Positions 1 through 9,050 of a stretch of 64,000 bases of DNA are shown in pieces. Origin of the DNA: an uncultured Pelagibacteraceae bacterium (GTDB lineage: Bacteria; Pseudomonadota; Alphaproteobacteria; Pelagibacterales; Pelagibacteraceae). Each line of letters opens with the position of its first letter. Positions within the stretch are counted from its first letter, which is position 1. A program made the translations under genes and the position numbers. Below the pieces are notes generated by a model, which searched no databases, had not been told where the DNA came from, and was given only the letters and a program-made list of their open reading frames with translations. The stretch covers positions 1-64,000 of the forward strand of contig CACDYR010000006.1 in assembly GCA_902557155.1 (NCBI GenBank), written 5' to 3'.

Positions 1-72
1 TTTTGCAACAATATCTAGCAGTGTTTTCCCTATTGAACCTGTGGAGCCTAAAATTGCAATTTTTTTTTTCAT
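1..72 (-). CDS. dxr: 1-deoxy-D-xylulose 5-phosphate reductoisomerase, N-terminal fragment (cut by window edge)
   Basis: Only the first 24 codons lie in the window. They begin MKKKIAILGSTGSIGKTLLD, and GSTGSIG is the NADPH-binding Rossmann motif typical of DXP reductoisomerase, the second step of the MEP isoprenoid pathway in the cytosol. The start codon overlaps the cdsA stop as ATGA, so the gene is probably translated in coupling with cdsA. The order uppS-cdsA-dxr is the usual proteobacterial one and supports the call. The rest of the protein, including the catalytic residues, lies off the left edge, so nothing can be said about its integrity. Confidence 0.85.
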   Translation of the reverse strand, partial: MKKKIAILGSTGSIGKTLLDIVAK

Positions 73-749
73 ATAGTAAAAATAAAAAAATTAGAAATTA
101 TCATTCCGAATGGTATAGCTAACAGCATTCCATCTATTCTATCTAGTAAACCTCCGTGACCTGGTAAAATATTACTAGTATCTTTAACTTTTGCTTTTCT
201 TTTTAAAAATGAGATAAGCAAATCACCAATCTGACACAACAAAGATACTATAATTACTAGCAAAATTAAATTGTATAGATCAATGGATTGAAACTTTAAA
301 TAGGTGTTAAAAATTGGAACTAAAGTTAGTGAAAGAATGAAAGATCCAATTGAACCTGAAATTGTTTTATTCGGACTAATTTTGGTTAACTTTTTTCCTT
401 TGAAAAATTTACCAAATAATAAACCACCTATATCAGAACAAATGCAAACAGAGAATAAAAATAATATTACCAATCTCAAATCATCTTGAGAGATACTAAA
501 AAAAATAATCAATGAAAATATTATTAAATAAAACAAACTTAAAACATTAGTCAATAATTTATAGAAAATATGTTTTTTATTTTTTTTTTTAAAAATTTTA
601 GAATTTAATTGATTAAATTCAATCCATGAAATTACTGAAACTAGTGTTAATGAAATTATTAAAATAAATAAATAACTAAAAGAAAGTCCCAATAAAATAA
701 TTAGAAGAACAGAAGTGATTAATCTTTTTATAAAATCTTTTGAAGTCAT
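69..749 (-). CDS. cdsA: Phosphatidate cytidylyltransferase
   Basis: CdsA makes CDP-diacylglycerol from phosphatidate and CTP in the inner membrane, the branch point to all major phospholipids. The 226-residue protein is almost entirely hydrophobic with several membrane helices. Its C-terminal part (about residues 180-206) carries the family signature: S-x-x-K-R near the start, then KD, PGHGG and DRID in the right order. It is somewhat short for the family (often about 260-285 residues), with the shortening at the N-terminal membrane region. It overlaps uppS by 4 bp and dxr by 4 bp, so it sits inside a tightly coupled operon. Confidence 0.93.
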   Translation of the reverse strand: MTSKDFIKRLITSVLLIILLGLSFSYLFILIISLTLVSVISWIEFNQLNSKIFKKKNKKHIFYKLLTNVLSLFYLIIFSLIIFFSISQDDLRLVILFLFSVCICSDIGGLLFGKFFKGKKLTKISPNKTISGSIGSFILSLTLVPIFNTYLKFQSIDLYNLILLVIIVSLLCQIGDLLISFLKRKAKVKDTSNILPGHGGLLDRIDGMLLAIPFGMIISNFFIFTI

Positions 750-1420
750 ACATTTCCAAAATTTCTTTTTATAGATTTAAATTTTTTAATTATTCTATTG
801 TAATCTCTCTTATTAAAATCTGGCCATAATTTTTTTTCAAAAAAAATTTCAGAATAAGCAATTTGCCAAAGTAAAAAATTACTTAATCTTTGCTTATTCC
901 CAGTTCGTATTAATATATCAGGATCAGGTATATCTTTTGTTTGAAGATAATTTTGAAAATTTTCTTCATTCAATTTTTTTTTGCTTTTTCTGAATTTTTT
1001 AAATGCATTTAACAACTCTGATTTTGAACCATAATTTAGAGCTAGATTTATTTGCAATTGTTTATTTTTTTTTGTTTTGTTTTCACATTTCAGTAAAAGT
1101 TTATTTAATCTAGAGGAAAAATTTTTTATTCCAATTATTTTTAACTTTATATTTTGTTTGTTTAAGGTGTTTATTTTATCTTTTAAAAATATTTCGAGCA
1201 GATTAAATAAATAATTAATTTCTTTTTTGGGTCTTTTCCAATTCTCTGTAGAAAAGGCGAACAGTGTAAGAAATTTAATTTTGTTTTTTAAAGATTCTCT
1301 AATTATAGCATCTACAGATTTCAAACCAGCTTTATGTCCAGCATTTCTTGAATTTTTATGTTTTAGTCCCCATCTCCCATTACCATCCATGATAATGGCT
1401 ACATGATTAAGATGGTTCAT
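746..1420 (-). CDS. uppS: Isoprenyl transferase (undecaprenyl diphosphate synthase)
   Basis: This cis-prenyltransferase extends farnesyl diphosphate with isopentenyl diphosphate to make the undecaprenyl carrier for peptidoglycan and surface glycans. The 224-residue protein has the diagnostic N-terminal MDGNGRW motif (residues 11-17, catalytic Asp12), FAFSTENWKRP in the substrate tunnel, and the C-terminal RTGNKQRLSNFLLWQ/AYSE block. Length is near normal. It overlaps frr upstream and cdsA downstream by 4 bp each (ATGA type). The C-terminal half is very Lys/Asn rich, as expected in an AT-rich genome. Confidence 0.95.
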   Translation of the reverse strand: MNHLNHVAIIMDGNGRWGLKHKNSRNAGHKAGLKSVDAIIRESLKNKIKFLTLFAFSTENWKRPKKEINYLFNLLEIFLKDKINTLNKQNIKLKIIGIKNFSSRLNKLLLKCENKTKKNKQLQINLALNYGSKSELLNAFKKFRKSKKKLNEENFQNYLQTKDIPDPDILIRTGNKQRLSNFLLWQIAYSEIFFEKKLWPDFNKRDYNRIIKKFKSIKRNFGNV

Positions 1421-1968
1421 ATTGTCATTATTTCTTTTTCTTTTAAAGATACCTTTTCATCTACAGATTTGATGTGGTTATCAGTTATTGTTTGAACTTT
1501 TTTTTCAAAAGTTTTTTCATCGTCTTCTCCAATTTCTTTAGCTTTTAATAGTTTTTTTAAATCTTCATTTGCTTCCCTTCTTATGTTCCTGATAGAAACT
1601 TTACATTTTTCTCCAATAGATTTTATTAATTTTTTAAGCTCAGTTCTTCTTTCTTCATTTAATTCAGGAACAGGCAATCTTATTAATTGCCCGTCTATTT
1701 GTGGATTTAAACCAAGATCAGATTTTTGAATAGCGGCATCAACTAACGAAACATTATTTGCATCCCACACTTGAATATTTATCATTCTAGGCTCAGGTGT
1801 TGTGATGCTTCCAACTTGATTTATTGGCATTTGCTGACCATAAACATCAACTTTAATTAAATCTAACATTGAAGCATTTGCTCTTCCAGTTCTTAGTGAA
1901 GAAAGTTCTTTTAAGAAAACCTCAATGGCTTTATCCATTTTGAGGCTGTATGATTTTTCATCAAACAT
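1417..1968 (-). CDS. frr: Ribosome recycling factor
   Basis: RRF, together with EF-G, splits post-termination ribosomes. The 183-residue length matches the family (about 185). The sequence shows the hallmark blocks LSSLRTGRANASMLD, the GSITTPEPRMINIQ hinge region and the C-terminal IRRxANxxLKK helix. Its ATG follows the tsf stop codon with no gap, and the Shine-Dalgarno (GGAGAA) lies inside the last tsf codons. Translation is therefore expected to be coupled to EF-Ts. The gene usually found between tsf and frr, pyrH, is absent here. Confidence 0.96.
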   Translation of the reverse strand: MFDEKSYSLKMDKAIEVFLKELSSLRTGRANASMLDLIKVDVYGQQMPINQVGSITTPEPRMINIQVWDANNVSLVDAAIQKSDLGLNPQIDGQLIRLPVPELNEERRTELKKLIKSIGEKCKVSIRNIRREANEDLKKLLKAKEIGEDDEKTFEKKVQTITDNHIKSVDEKVSLKEKEIMTI

Positions 1969-2820
1969 TTATTCTCCAATCTTAATTCTATAAAACTCTT
2001 TTATTTTTAAATCAGCTATAGAAAGTTCTTTTAACACATCTTGAACCTTTTTCTTTGGCTCCATAACCCATGCTTGTGTTAAAAGAGCATTTTCCTCCTT
2101 AAATTTATTCATTTTACCTAAGCTAATTTTTTTTACAATATCATCAGGTTTTCCTGAATTTTTAAGTTCTTCAGTAACTAGCTCTTGCTCTTTTTTTATT
2201 ATTTCTTGATCTATCGAGCCAGACTCTAAAGCTAATGGATTTGAAGCAGCAATATGCATCGATAATTGTTTGCTGAAGTTTTTAACTGCATCTGAATTAT
2301 CTTCAGTATCTAATGAGACCATAACAGCTAATTTAGCTACATTATCTTTTACAACTGTATGAAGATAATGATTGTTTATTCCATTTGAATTTTGAATTGT
2401 TTTGGCTTTACCAATTGTGATTTTTTCACCAATTTTAGCAATCAATGCAACCAAATTATCATCAACTGTTTGGCCATTCTTCATTTTTATTACTTTTAAT
2501 TCTTCGAGGTTTGAATTAGTTTTATTGTTCAGTTCACTTAATTCTTTTACAAAAGAAATAAAATCATCATTTTTAGCAACAAAATCTGTTTCACAATTTA
2601 CTTCAATGACTGAAGTTTTTGTATCGTCCCCACTTACTACAACAACCCCTTCTTTGGCATCTCTAGACATTTTTTTTGAAGCTTTTGAGATACCTTTAAC
2701 TCTTAAGATTTCAACTGCTTTATCTAAATCTCCATTTGACTCTTTTATTGCTAGGTTACAATCTTTAAATCCAGCTCCTGTAACTTCTCTAAGTTTTTTT
2801 ACCTTTTCTATATCACTCAT
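1969..2820 (-). CDS. tsf: Translation elongation factor Ts
   Basis: EF-Ts is the nucleotide exchange factor for EF-Tu. The 283-residue protein begins with the UBA-like N-terminal domain, [21 protein letters not shown], including the conserved TGAG element. It also has [10 protein letters not shown] (the EF-Tu-contacting TDFV motif), the HIAASNP dimerisation-region motif and the C-terminal coiled region. Length is normal. Its start overlaps the rpsB stop by one base (TAATG), so rpsB and tsf are translationally coupled and presumably share control by the leader upstream of rpsB. Confidence 0.97.
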   Translation of the reverse strand: MSDIEKVKKLREVTGAGFKDCNLAIKESNGDLDKAVEILRVKGISKASKKMSRDAKEGVVVVSGDDTKTSVIEVNCETDFVAKNDDFISFVKELSELNNKTNSNLEELKVIKMKNGQTVDDNLVALIAKIGEKITIGKAKTIQNSNGINNHYLHTVVKDNVAKLAVMVSLDTEDNSDAVKNFSKQLSMHIAASNPLALESGSIDQEIIKKEQELVTEELKNSGKPDDIVKKISLGKMNKFKEENALLTQAWVMEPKKKVQDVLKELSIADLKIKEFYRIKIGE

Positions 2821-3629
2821 TAGTTTAATTTCTCCTTATCGTCTTTGGAAAATTTTTTTTCTAATTTTTCTCTATCTAAATCTTGAATAGTTTTTGTTTT
2901 ATCTTCGTCTTTATTTTGATTTTTTTTTGTTTCCTCAATAGGAGAAGATTTTTTGGCGCTATTAATTGTTTCTTTAATTAAATTACAATAAAGATCAATA
3001 GCTCTTCTTGCATCATCATTACCTGGAATTGGATAATCAATGTTATCTGGATTTGAATTACTATCTAATATAGCAATGATTGGTATACCTAATTTTGAAG
3101 ACTCAGCAATGGCAAGAGACTCGTAATTTGTATCAATAACAAATACTAAATCTGGAACCTTTTTCATTTCAGCTATTCCACCTAAAGATCTTTGAAGCTT
3201 ATCTTTTTTAACACTCATTTTTAAAAGTTCTTTTTTTGTAAAACCTCTGTTTTCAGCTGCTAAATCGGTTTCTAGTTTTTTTAATTTCTTTATTGAATTT
3301 GAGATTGTTCCCCAATTGGTTAACATTCCTCCTAACCACCTGTAATTTACAAAGTATTGGTTAGTCTCTTTCGCAACCTCAGCAACAGCTTCTGATGCTT
3401 GTTTTTTTGTTGATACAAATAAAATCTTTCCATTATTTTCAATAGTTTCATAAACTTTTTCCAAAGCTACTTTTGTTAATTCAAGAGTTTGGGTTAAGTC
3501 TATAATGTGAATAGAGTCTCTTTTTCCAAAAATATATTTTTTCATTTTTGGATTCCATCTTAAAGTTTTATGTCCAAGATGAACGCCTGCTTCTAATAAT
3601 TGTTGTATTGTAACGTTAGGTATTTTCAT
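2820..3629 (-). CDS. rpsB: 30S ribosomal protein S2
   Basis: S2 is a late-assembling small-subunit protein that binds the head/body junction of 16S rRNA and S1. The 269-residue sequence has the canonical N-terminus [19 protein letters not shown], then [18 protein letters not shown] and [13 protein letters not shown] blocks. About 40 C-terminal residues after position ~228 form a charged Lys/Glu/Asp tail longer than in E. coli S2 and probably disordered. The gene opens the rpsB-tsf-frr-uppS-cdsA-dxr run and is preceded by a structured leader (3630-3720) that can pair with its Shine-Dalgarno region. Confidence 0.97.
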   Translation of the reverse strand: MKIPNVTIQQLLEAGVHLGHKTLRWNPKMKKYIFGKRDSIHIIDLTQTLELTKVALEKVYETIENNGKILFVSTKKQASEAVAEVAKETNQYFVNYRWLGGMLTNWGTISNSIKKLKKLETDLAAENRGFTKKELLKMSVKKDKLQRSLGGIAEMKKVPDLVFVIDTNYESLAIAESSKLGIPIIAILDSNSNPDNIDYPIPGNDDARRAIDLYCNLIKETINSAKKSSPIEETKKNQNKDEDKTKTIQDLDREKLEKKFSKDDKEKLN

Positions 3630-3720
3630 ATTTATTCCCGGTTAAGCCACCACAGTAATTTCCAATTAAGGACCGGAGGTTTAAAACCAACAACTGTGTG
3701 CGTGTTAATTTAATTTGAAA
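3630..3720 (-). promoter_or_regulatory. Structured 5' leader of rpsB, likely S2 autoregulatory element
   Basis: Read on the minus strand, three helices can be drawn. P1 pairs CACAGT (3698-3693) with ACTGTG (3656-3651). A small hairpin pairs GGTT (3688-3685) with AACC (3681-3678) around a TTA loop. A pseudoknot pairs TCCGGT (3677-3672) with ACCGGG (3642-3637), five Watson-Crick pairs plus one G-U. The second pseudoknot strand contains the GGGA Shine-Dalgarno, seven bases before the rpsB ATG. Folding would therefore hide the ribosome site. S2 is known to repress its own mRNA through such leaders in E. coli, and rpsB leader motifs have been described computationally in Pelagibacter. Folding was done by hand. 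Confidence 0.75.
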
Positions 3721-3759
3721 AGTATTTACAAATATTTACTATATATAACAAGTAATTAT

Positions 3760-6700
3760 TTAGTTAATTATTGCCTGAATTTCTTGATTTCTTAAGAGAT
3801 TTAAAGATTTTCTGTCCAATTTACGTGGATTTTTCAATCTAAATTGAAGAATATTATCTCCTTCAACTAAATTAATATTTATGACAGTTTTGCCTTCTTC
3901 TTTCAAGATTGTAGATATTTTTTTAATTTGTTCTTCAGAATTTAGCTTAAATGAAACCTCGTTAATTGGACTATTAAACAAATTTTTTAATGAGGCTATT
4001 TTTTGGACATTAATTCTATTTAGTCTATTTTCATCATTAGAAATGTTTTTAAATAATGTCAAAATAAGAGAACTCCCCTCTTTCAAAATTTCTCTATTTA
4101 ATTCTAAAACATCTGAAAAAATAAAGAGCTCAAATACACTTGATAAGTCAGTTAATTTTAAAACGGCATAAGAATTTCCTTTTGCAGTTTTTCTTTCTTG
4201 AACCTTTAACAATGTGGCGGCAATGTTAGAATCTTTTAAATCTTCTTTTGAAATAAAATTCGAATAATCTGATATTTTATAATCATTAAAAATTTCTGTA
4301 AATTGATTTAATGGATGGTCTGAAATAAAAAAACCTACTGCTTCAAATTCTTTAGATAATCTTTCTTCAAATTTCCAATCTTCGGTTTTAATTAAAATAT
4401 CATCTTGAGTAATTTGATCCTCTGAAAATAAATCAATTTGATTAGCAGATTTATTATCAAATATATTTTTACTTTTAGCTATTATGCCTGGAATTGAGTC
4501 ATACAAAGCTTTCCTATTTAGATTTAAATTATCAAATGCACCTGCTTTGACTAAACCTTCTAATTGAAGTTTGTTTATATCTTTTGGATTAACTCGATTT
4601 ATAAAATCATTGATTGAAACAAATTTTCCATTTAACATTCTCTCCTCAACTATATTTGATATTGCCTCATAACCTACAGCTTTAATTCCTCCTAATGCAT
4701 AATAGAATTTATTATCTATTGTTTTAAAATCAGCAAAACATTCGTTTATGTCTGGACGGACAACTTCAACATTTAATCTTTTTAATTCTTCGTAAAACTC
4801 ACTTAACTTATTTTGATTAGATATATCCATAGTCATTGATGCTGCAATGAACTCTTTTGGATAATATGTTTTTAAAAATGCGGTTTGGTATGAAATAATT
4901 GCATACGCAGCTGCGTGACTTTTATTAAATCCATATTCAGCAAATGGTTCAATTTTTAAAAAAATTCCAGCAGCAACATCTTTTGCTATTCCGTTTTTAA
5001 CAGCTCCATTAATAAAACCCTGTTTTTGTTTTTCAAGTTCTGCTCTTTTCTTTTTACCCATTGCTCTTCTCAAAAGATCAGCTTGACCTGCTGTAAATCC
5101 TGATAGTTTTTGTGCAATTTGCATCACCTGTTCTTGATAAATAATAACTCCATATGTTGGTTTTAAAATATCTTCTAGAAGTGGGTGTAAATAATCTGGT
5201 TTTTGTTTTCCATGTTTACAGTCATTATATGTTGGAATATTGCTCATTGGTCCTGGTCTGTATAGAGCAACTAAGGCAATAATATCCTCAATATGATTTG
5301 GTTTCATTTGAATTAAGGCTTCTCTCATACCAGCACTTTCAATTTGGAATAAGCCAACTGTTTTACCTGTTGACATTAGATCAAAAACCTTTTGATCTTC
5401 GTAACTTATTTTTTCTATATCAAAATCTTTAATTTTTTTTCTTACAAGTTTTTGTGTATTGTTAATTACGGTAAGTGTTTTTAAGCCCAAAAAATCAAAT
5501 TTTACTAAACCTGCATTTTCTGCTGAGTACATATCGAATTGAGTAGATGGTAATAATAAATTTGCAGAAATATCTTTGTATAAAGGAACAATTTCGGTGA
5601 GTTTTTTATCTGCTATTACTACGCCAGCAGCGTGTGTAGCAACATTTCTATTAAGACCTTCTAATTTTAATGAGAGATTAGTAAGTTTCTTCACTCTTGG
5701 ATCATCATTTATGAGTTTTTGCAATCGTGGCTCCCCTGCAATACACTGAGTTAAATTTTGCGGTCTAGATGGATCAAAAGGTATCATCTTAGATATGCTG
5801 TCAACAAATCCATATGCTAATCCCAAAACTCTTCCAACGTCTCTAATTACCATTCGTGCTTTTAATTTACCAAATGTTATAATGTGAGCTACACTGTCTT
5901 TATATTTTGTTGTTAGATACTCAAAAACTTGATCTCTTTTATCCTCACAAAAATCTATATCAAAGTCTGGCATTGAAATTCTGTCTGGATTTAAAAATCT
6001 TTCAAAAATAAGATTAAATTTTATTGGATCGACGTCTGTAATTGATAAACACCAAGCTACTAATGAGCCAGCACCTGAGCCTCTTCCAGGACCTACAGGG
6101 ATATCATTATTTTTAGCCCATTTAATATAGTCAGCAACTATAAGAAAATAACTAGAATATTTCATTTCTACAATAATAGAAAGTTCATGGTTAAGTCTGT
6201 TCTTATATTCTCTATAAGAATTGTTATTTTCCAAATCTTCATCACTTAAATTAAAGATCTTATTGAATTTAACTTTTAAACCCTCTATCGAATCTTTTTT
6301 TAAAACTTCATCTGCATTTCCATCTTTATCACTACTAATATTAGGCAATATTGGGTTAGAAAATAACGGTCTGTAACTACATCTTAATGGAAAATTATAA
6401 TTATTTTCTAAAGCTTCAGGTAAGTCAGCAAATAATTCTGACATCTCTGAGTTAGTTTTTAAATAATGTTGGTCAGTAAATCTTAATCTGTTTTTTTCGT
6501 TTACATATGTCTTGTTGCCGATACAAATTAAAGCATCATGAGCTTCGTGCATTTCTTTATCTAAATAAAAAACTTCATTAGTTGCAATAATAGGTATTTT
6601 CAAATATAAAGATTTTTTTAAATTAAATTTTTCAAATCCAATTTCATTTTGGTCATTATGTCTTTGAATCTCTAAGTAAAATCTGTCATCGAAAGCATTT

Positions 6701-7176
6701 TTAATTTTATTATAAAGCTCATCAATTTCACTAAACTTTCCTTTTTCAAATAATTTACCAAATAAACCAAAAACAGTTCCCGAAAATAAAGCAACACCTT
6801 TGGAATGGCTTAATAATAATTCAAAATCTACATGTGGATCTGACGATTCATCGTTTTCTAAATATGATAAAGATGAAAGTTCTATTATATTTTTATATCC
6901 AGCTTCATTTAGAGCAAACAAAGGGAGTAAACCTGTTGTTTCTCTGATTTTAAAATTAATTTGAGTTCCAATTATTGGTTGAGTACCAGATTTTGAGATC
7001 TTTTCAGCAAATTCTAATGCACCGCATAAATTTGAGGTATCACATAAACCTAAGGATTTAATTTTATTTTTCTTGGAATATTCTTGTAAATCATCAATTC
7101 TAGCAGCACCTTCGCAAATTGAGTATTGAGTATGAATTTTTAAATGATTAAAATTTTGTGATATAGATTCAGACAT
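3760..7176 (-). CDS. dnaE: DNA polymerase III subunit alpha
   Basis: This is the replicative polymerase catalytic subunit. The 1138 residues begin with a PHP domain (HLKIHTQYSICEGA, then a LCDTSNLCGALEF block). Next comes the C-family polymerase core with PDFDIDFCEDKR at about residues 402-413, carrying metal-binding aspartates. GPGRGSGAGSLVAWCL and the EQVMQIA/LLRRAMGKKK blocks are also present. An HhH/OB-fold C-terminus follows. Length is normal for DnaE1. The start overlaps lolD by 8 bp, so it ends the long nuo-to-dnaE gene run. The stop is followed by an AT-rich gap leading to the rpsB leader; no terminator hairpin was seen. Confidence 0.97.
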   Translation of the reverse strand: MSESISQNFNHLKIHTQYSICEGAARIDDLQEYSKKNKIKSLGLCDTSNLCGALEFAEKISKSGTQPIIGTQINFKIRETTGLLPLFALNEAGYKNIIELSSLSYLENDESSDPHVDFELLLSHSKGVALFSGTVFGLFGKLFEKGKFSEIDELYNKIKNAFDDRFYLEIQRHNDQNEIGFEKFNLKKSLYLKIPIIATNEVFYLDKEMHEAHDALICIGNKTYVNEKNRLRFTDQHYLKTNSEMSELFADLPEALENNYNFPLRCSYRPLFSNPILPNISSDKDGNADEVLKKDSIEGLKVKFNKIFNLSDEDLENNNSYREYKNRLNHELSIIVEMKYSSYFLIVADYIKWAKNNDIPVGPGRGSGAGSLVAWCLSITDVDPIKFNLIFERFLNPDRISMPDFDIDFCEDKRDQVFEYLTTKYKDSVAHIITFGKLKARMVIRDVGRVLGLAYGFVDSISKMIPFDPSRPQNLTQCIAGEPRLQKLINDDPRVKKLTNLSLKLEGLNRNVATHAAGVVIADKKLTEIVPLYKDISANLLLPSTQFDMYSAENAGLVKFDFLGLKTLTVINNTQKLVRKKIKDFDIEKISYEDQKVFDLMSTGKTVGLFQIESAGMREALIQMKPNHIEDIIALVALYRPGPMSNIPTYNDCKHGKQKPDYLHPLLEDILKPTYGVIIYQEQVMQIAQKLSGFTAGQADLLRRAMGKKKRAELEKQKQGFINGAVKNGIAKDVAAGIFLKIEPFAEYGFNKSHAAAYAIISYQTAFLKTYYPKEFIAASMTMDISNQNKLSEFYEELKRLNVEVVRPDINECFADFKTIDNKFYYALGGIKAVGYEAISNIVEERMLNGKFVSINDFINRVNPKDINKLQLEGLVKAGAFDNLNLNRKALYDSIPGIIAKSKNIFDNKSANQIDLFSEDQITQDDILIKTEDWKFEERLSKEFEAVGFFISDHPLNQFTEIFNDYKISDYSNFISKEDLKDSNIAATLLKVQERKTAKGNSYAVLKLTDLSSVFELFIFSDVLELNREILKEGSSLILTLFKNISNDENRLNRINVQKIASLKNLFNSPINEVSFKLNSEEQIKKISTILKEEGKTVININLVEGDNILQFRLKNPRKLDRKSLNLLRNQEIQAIIN

Positions 7177-7846
7177 TAGATGATTTTATACTACCATCTC
7201 TCATCTCCAATAGATAATCTGCTTTTTTTGCAAAAAATCTATTATGAGTTGCAAATATAATTATTCTGTCTGATCTTTTTTGGTTGTTTAAAAGTTTAAA
7301 AATATCTTTAGCAGTATTCATGTCTAAACTACCAGTTGGTTCATCAGCTAAAATAATTTGAGGATCATTAATAATCGCTCTTGCTATTGCAACTCTTTGA
7401 GCTTCACCTCCAGAAAGTTGCGAGGGAAAATGATTTAATCTGTTTGAAAGTCCAATTTTTTTTAATAATTTTTCAGCTTTAGATAATGCTAATTTTCTGT
7501 CATTATTAAGAGATAAAGAAGCAAAATAAACATTTTCCAATGCTGTAAAATCAGAAAGAAGATTATTTTCTTGGTAAACAATACCTATTCTTTTAGATCT
7601 AATTAAATCATTTTTTTCATTTTGACTGAAATTTATCACATGATTATCAAACTTAATGATACCAGATGTTGGTTTGTCAATTAACGAAATTAAATTAAGT
7701 AAAGTTGATTTTCCAGATCCAGAGGGTCCTATTATTGCGTATGTTTTACCTAATCTAAATTTTCTAGATAGACCTCTTAATACATTAATTTTTTTTTCCG
7801 TTGTAAAATTTTTTCGTATATTAATTAATTCTAAAAAATTATTCAT
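7169..7846 (-). CDS. lolD: Lipoprotein-releasing system ATP-binding protein
   Basis: This is the ATPase of the Lol complex that extracts lipoproteins from the inner membrane for transfer to LolA. The 225-residue protein shows Walker A GPSGSGKST (residues 40-48), the Q-loop QENNLL, the ABC signature LSGGEAQRVAIARA, Walker B IILADEPTGSLD and the H-loop ATHN. The neighbouring permease and the position proS-lolC/E-lolD-dnaE support LolD over other MacB-like ATPases. It overlaps the permease gene by 8 bp and dnaE by 8 bp. Confidence 0.9.
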   Translation of the reverse strand: MNNFLELINIRKNFTTEKKINVLRGLSRKFRLGKTYAIIGPSGSGKSTLLNLISLIDKPTSGIIKFDNHVINFSQNEKNDLIRSKRIGIVYQENNLLSDFTALENVYFASLSLNNDRKLALSKAEKLLKKIGLSNRLNHFPSQLSGGEAQRVAIARAIINDPQIILADEPTGSLDMNTAKDIFKLLNNQKRSDRIIIFATHNRFFAKKADYLLEMRDGSIKSSNV

Positions 7847-9050
7847 ACTTCAGTGATTTTATAGGATCCATATTTGCAGCTTTAAGTGCTGGAAATATAG
7901 AAACTACTATTGTTATTAATATTGAACAGATTGTTATAATTACTATAGAATTAATATTTATTTCTGAGGGCATCTTGCTTAAAAAATATATTTCCTCTGG
8001 AAATAAAGTAATATTTAAAGTAGAGCTTAAAAATTGTCTTATGTTTTCTACATAAATTGAGAATGTTACACCTAAAAATATTCCAAAAATTGTTGCTGAA
8101 GTTCCAATTGAAATTCCAACAAGAAAAAAAATTTTAATTATAGATTTATTCAAAACTCCAATAGATTTTAAAATTGCAATATCTCGAGTTTTGTTTTTAA
8201 CTAAAATCGTTAAACCTGAAATTATATTAAAAGCAGCGACAATAATGATTAAAGATAAAATAATAAACATAACATTTCTCTCAACTTTAAGTGCTGAAAA
8301 TAATGAGCTATTCATATCAGCCCATGTATATACAAATGCATCAGGGTATAGATTCATAAGTTTTTCTTTATAATTTTCTATATTTTTTGGATCTTTAAAA
8401 TAATACTCGGTAAATCTATCATTATCATTTTTGTCAAAAAAATCTTCTAAAGTGTTTAAATTTATATAAGCAATATTTTCATCATATTCTGATAATCCAC
8501 TTTCAAATATTGAAGTTATAAGAAATAATTTTTGCTTTGGTAAAGACCCAACTAAAGTTTGAACTCCTGAGGGTGAAGTAATTGAAACCTCATCTCCAAT
8601 ATCTAATCCTAAGATATTACTTAAATCCCGACCAATAGAAATTGTATTTTCATTTAAATTTTTAGAACCAAAAAAACTATCATTATTTGAAATTTCCAAA
8701 TCTTTAAAATCTTTTTCCAAATAACCTTTTAGCAAAACTCCTTTGGTACCATTCTTATGAAAAATAACTGCCTCACCATCGTTTGAAAAAATTCCTTTAG
8801 CAAAATCTTTATCTGAGATGAAAACAAGTGGTTTATCGTAAGGTTTGACAACCGCATGAGCGTTAAAGCCAACTATCTTGTCAATTAATTCAGTTCTAAA
8901 TCCATTCATTACAGACATTACGATGATTAGAACTGCAACACCGAGGCTTATGCCAATAAAAGAAAAAATTGATATTACATTTAAAAAGCCATCTTTTTTT
9001 CTGGCTTTTAAAAATCTAAAAGTAATTTCTTTTTCTAAAGTAGAAATCAA
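7839..9050 (-). CDS. lolC: Lipoprotein-releasing system permease, LolC/LolE family
   Basis: This is the membrane subunit of the Lol exporter. The 403-residue protein has one N-terminal membrane helix (about residues 22-47), a long periplasmic MacB-type domain and three C-terminal helices (about 258-400): the FtsX/LolCE topology. The coupling-helix region contains KNKTRDIAILKSIG, standard for the family. Only one LolC/E-type gene sits beside lolD, so the complex may be a homodimer, as seen in many alphaproteobacteria. It overlaps proS by 4 bp. LolC cannot be distinguished from LolE on sequence reading alone. Confidence 0.88.
   Translation of the reverse strand: MISTLEKEITFRFLKARKKDGFLNVISIFSFIGISLGVAVLIIVMSVMNGFRTELIDKIVGFNAHAVVKPYDKPLVFISDKDFAKGIFSNDGEAVIFHKNGTKGVLLKGYLEKDFKDLEISNNDSFFGSKNLNENTISIGRDLSNILGLDIGDEVSITSPSGVQTLVGSLPKQKLFLITSIFESGLSEYDENIAYINLNTLEDFFDKNDNDRFTEYYFKDPKNIENYKEKLMNLYPDAFVYTWADMNSSLFSALKVERNVMFIILSLIIIVAAFNIISGLTILVKNKTRDIAILKSIGVLNKSIIKIFFLVGISIGTSATIFGIFLGVTFSIYVENIRQFLSSTLNITLFPEEIYFLSKMPSEININSIVIITICSILITIVVSIFPALKAANMDPIKSLKYE

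Noticed and set aside
304..489. Open frame on the plus strand inside cdsA
   Set aside because: Antisense to an intact gene with a full family signature; no protein-like pattern.
2402..2890. 162-codon plus-strand frame opposite tsf and rpsB
   Set aside because: Complement of EF-Ts coding sequence; the length comes from codon bias on the other strand.
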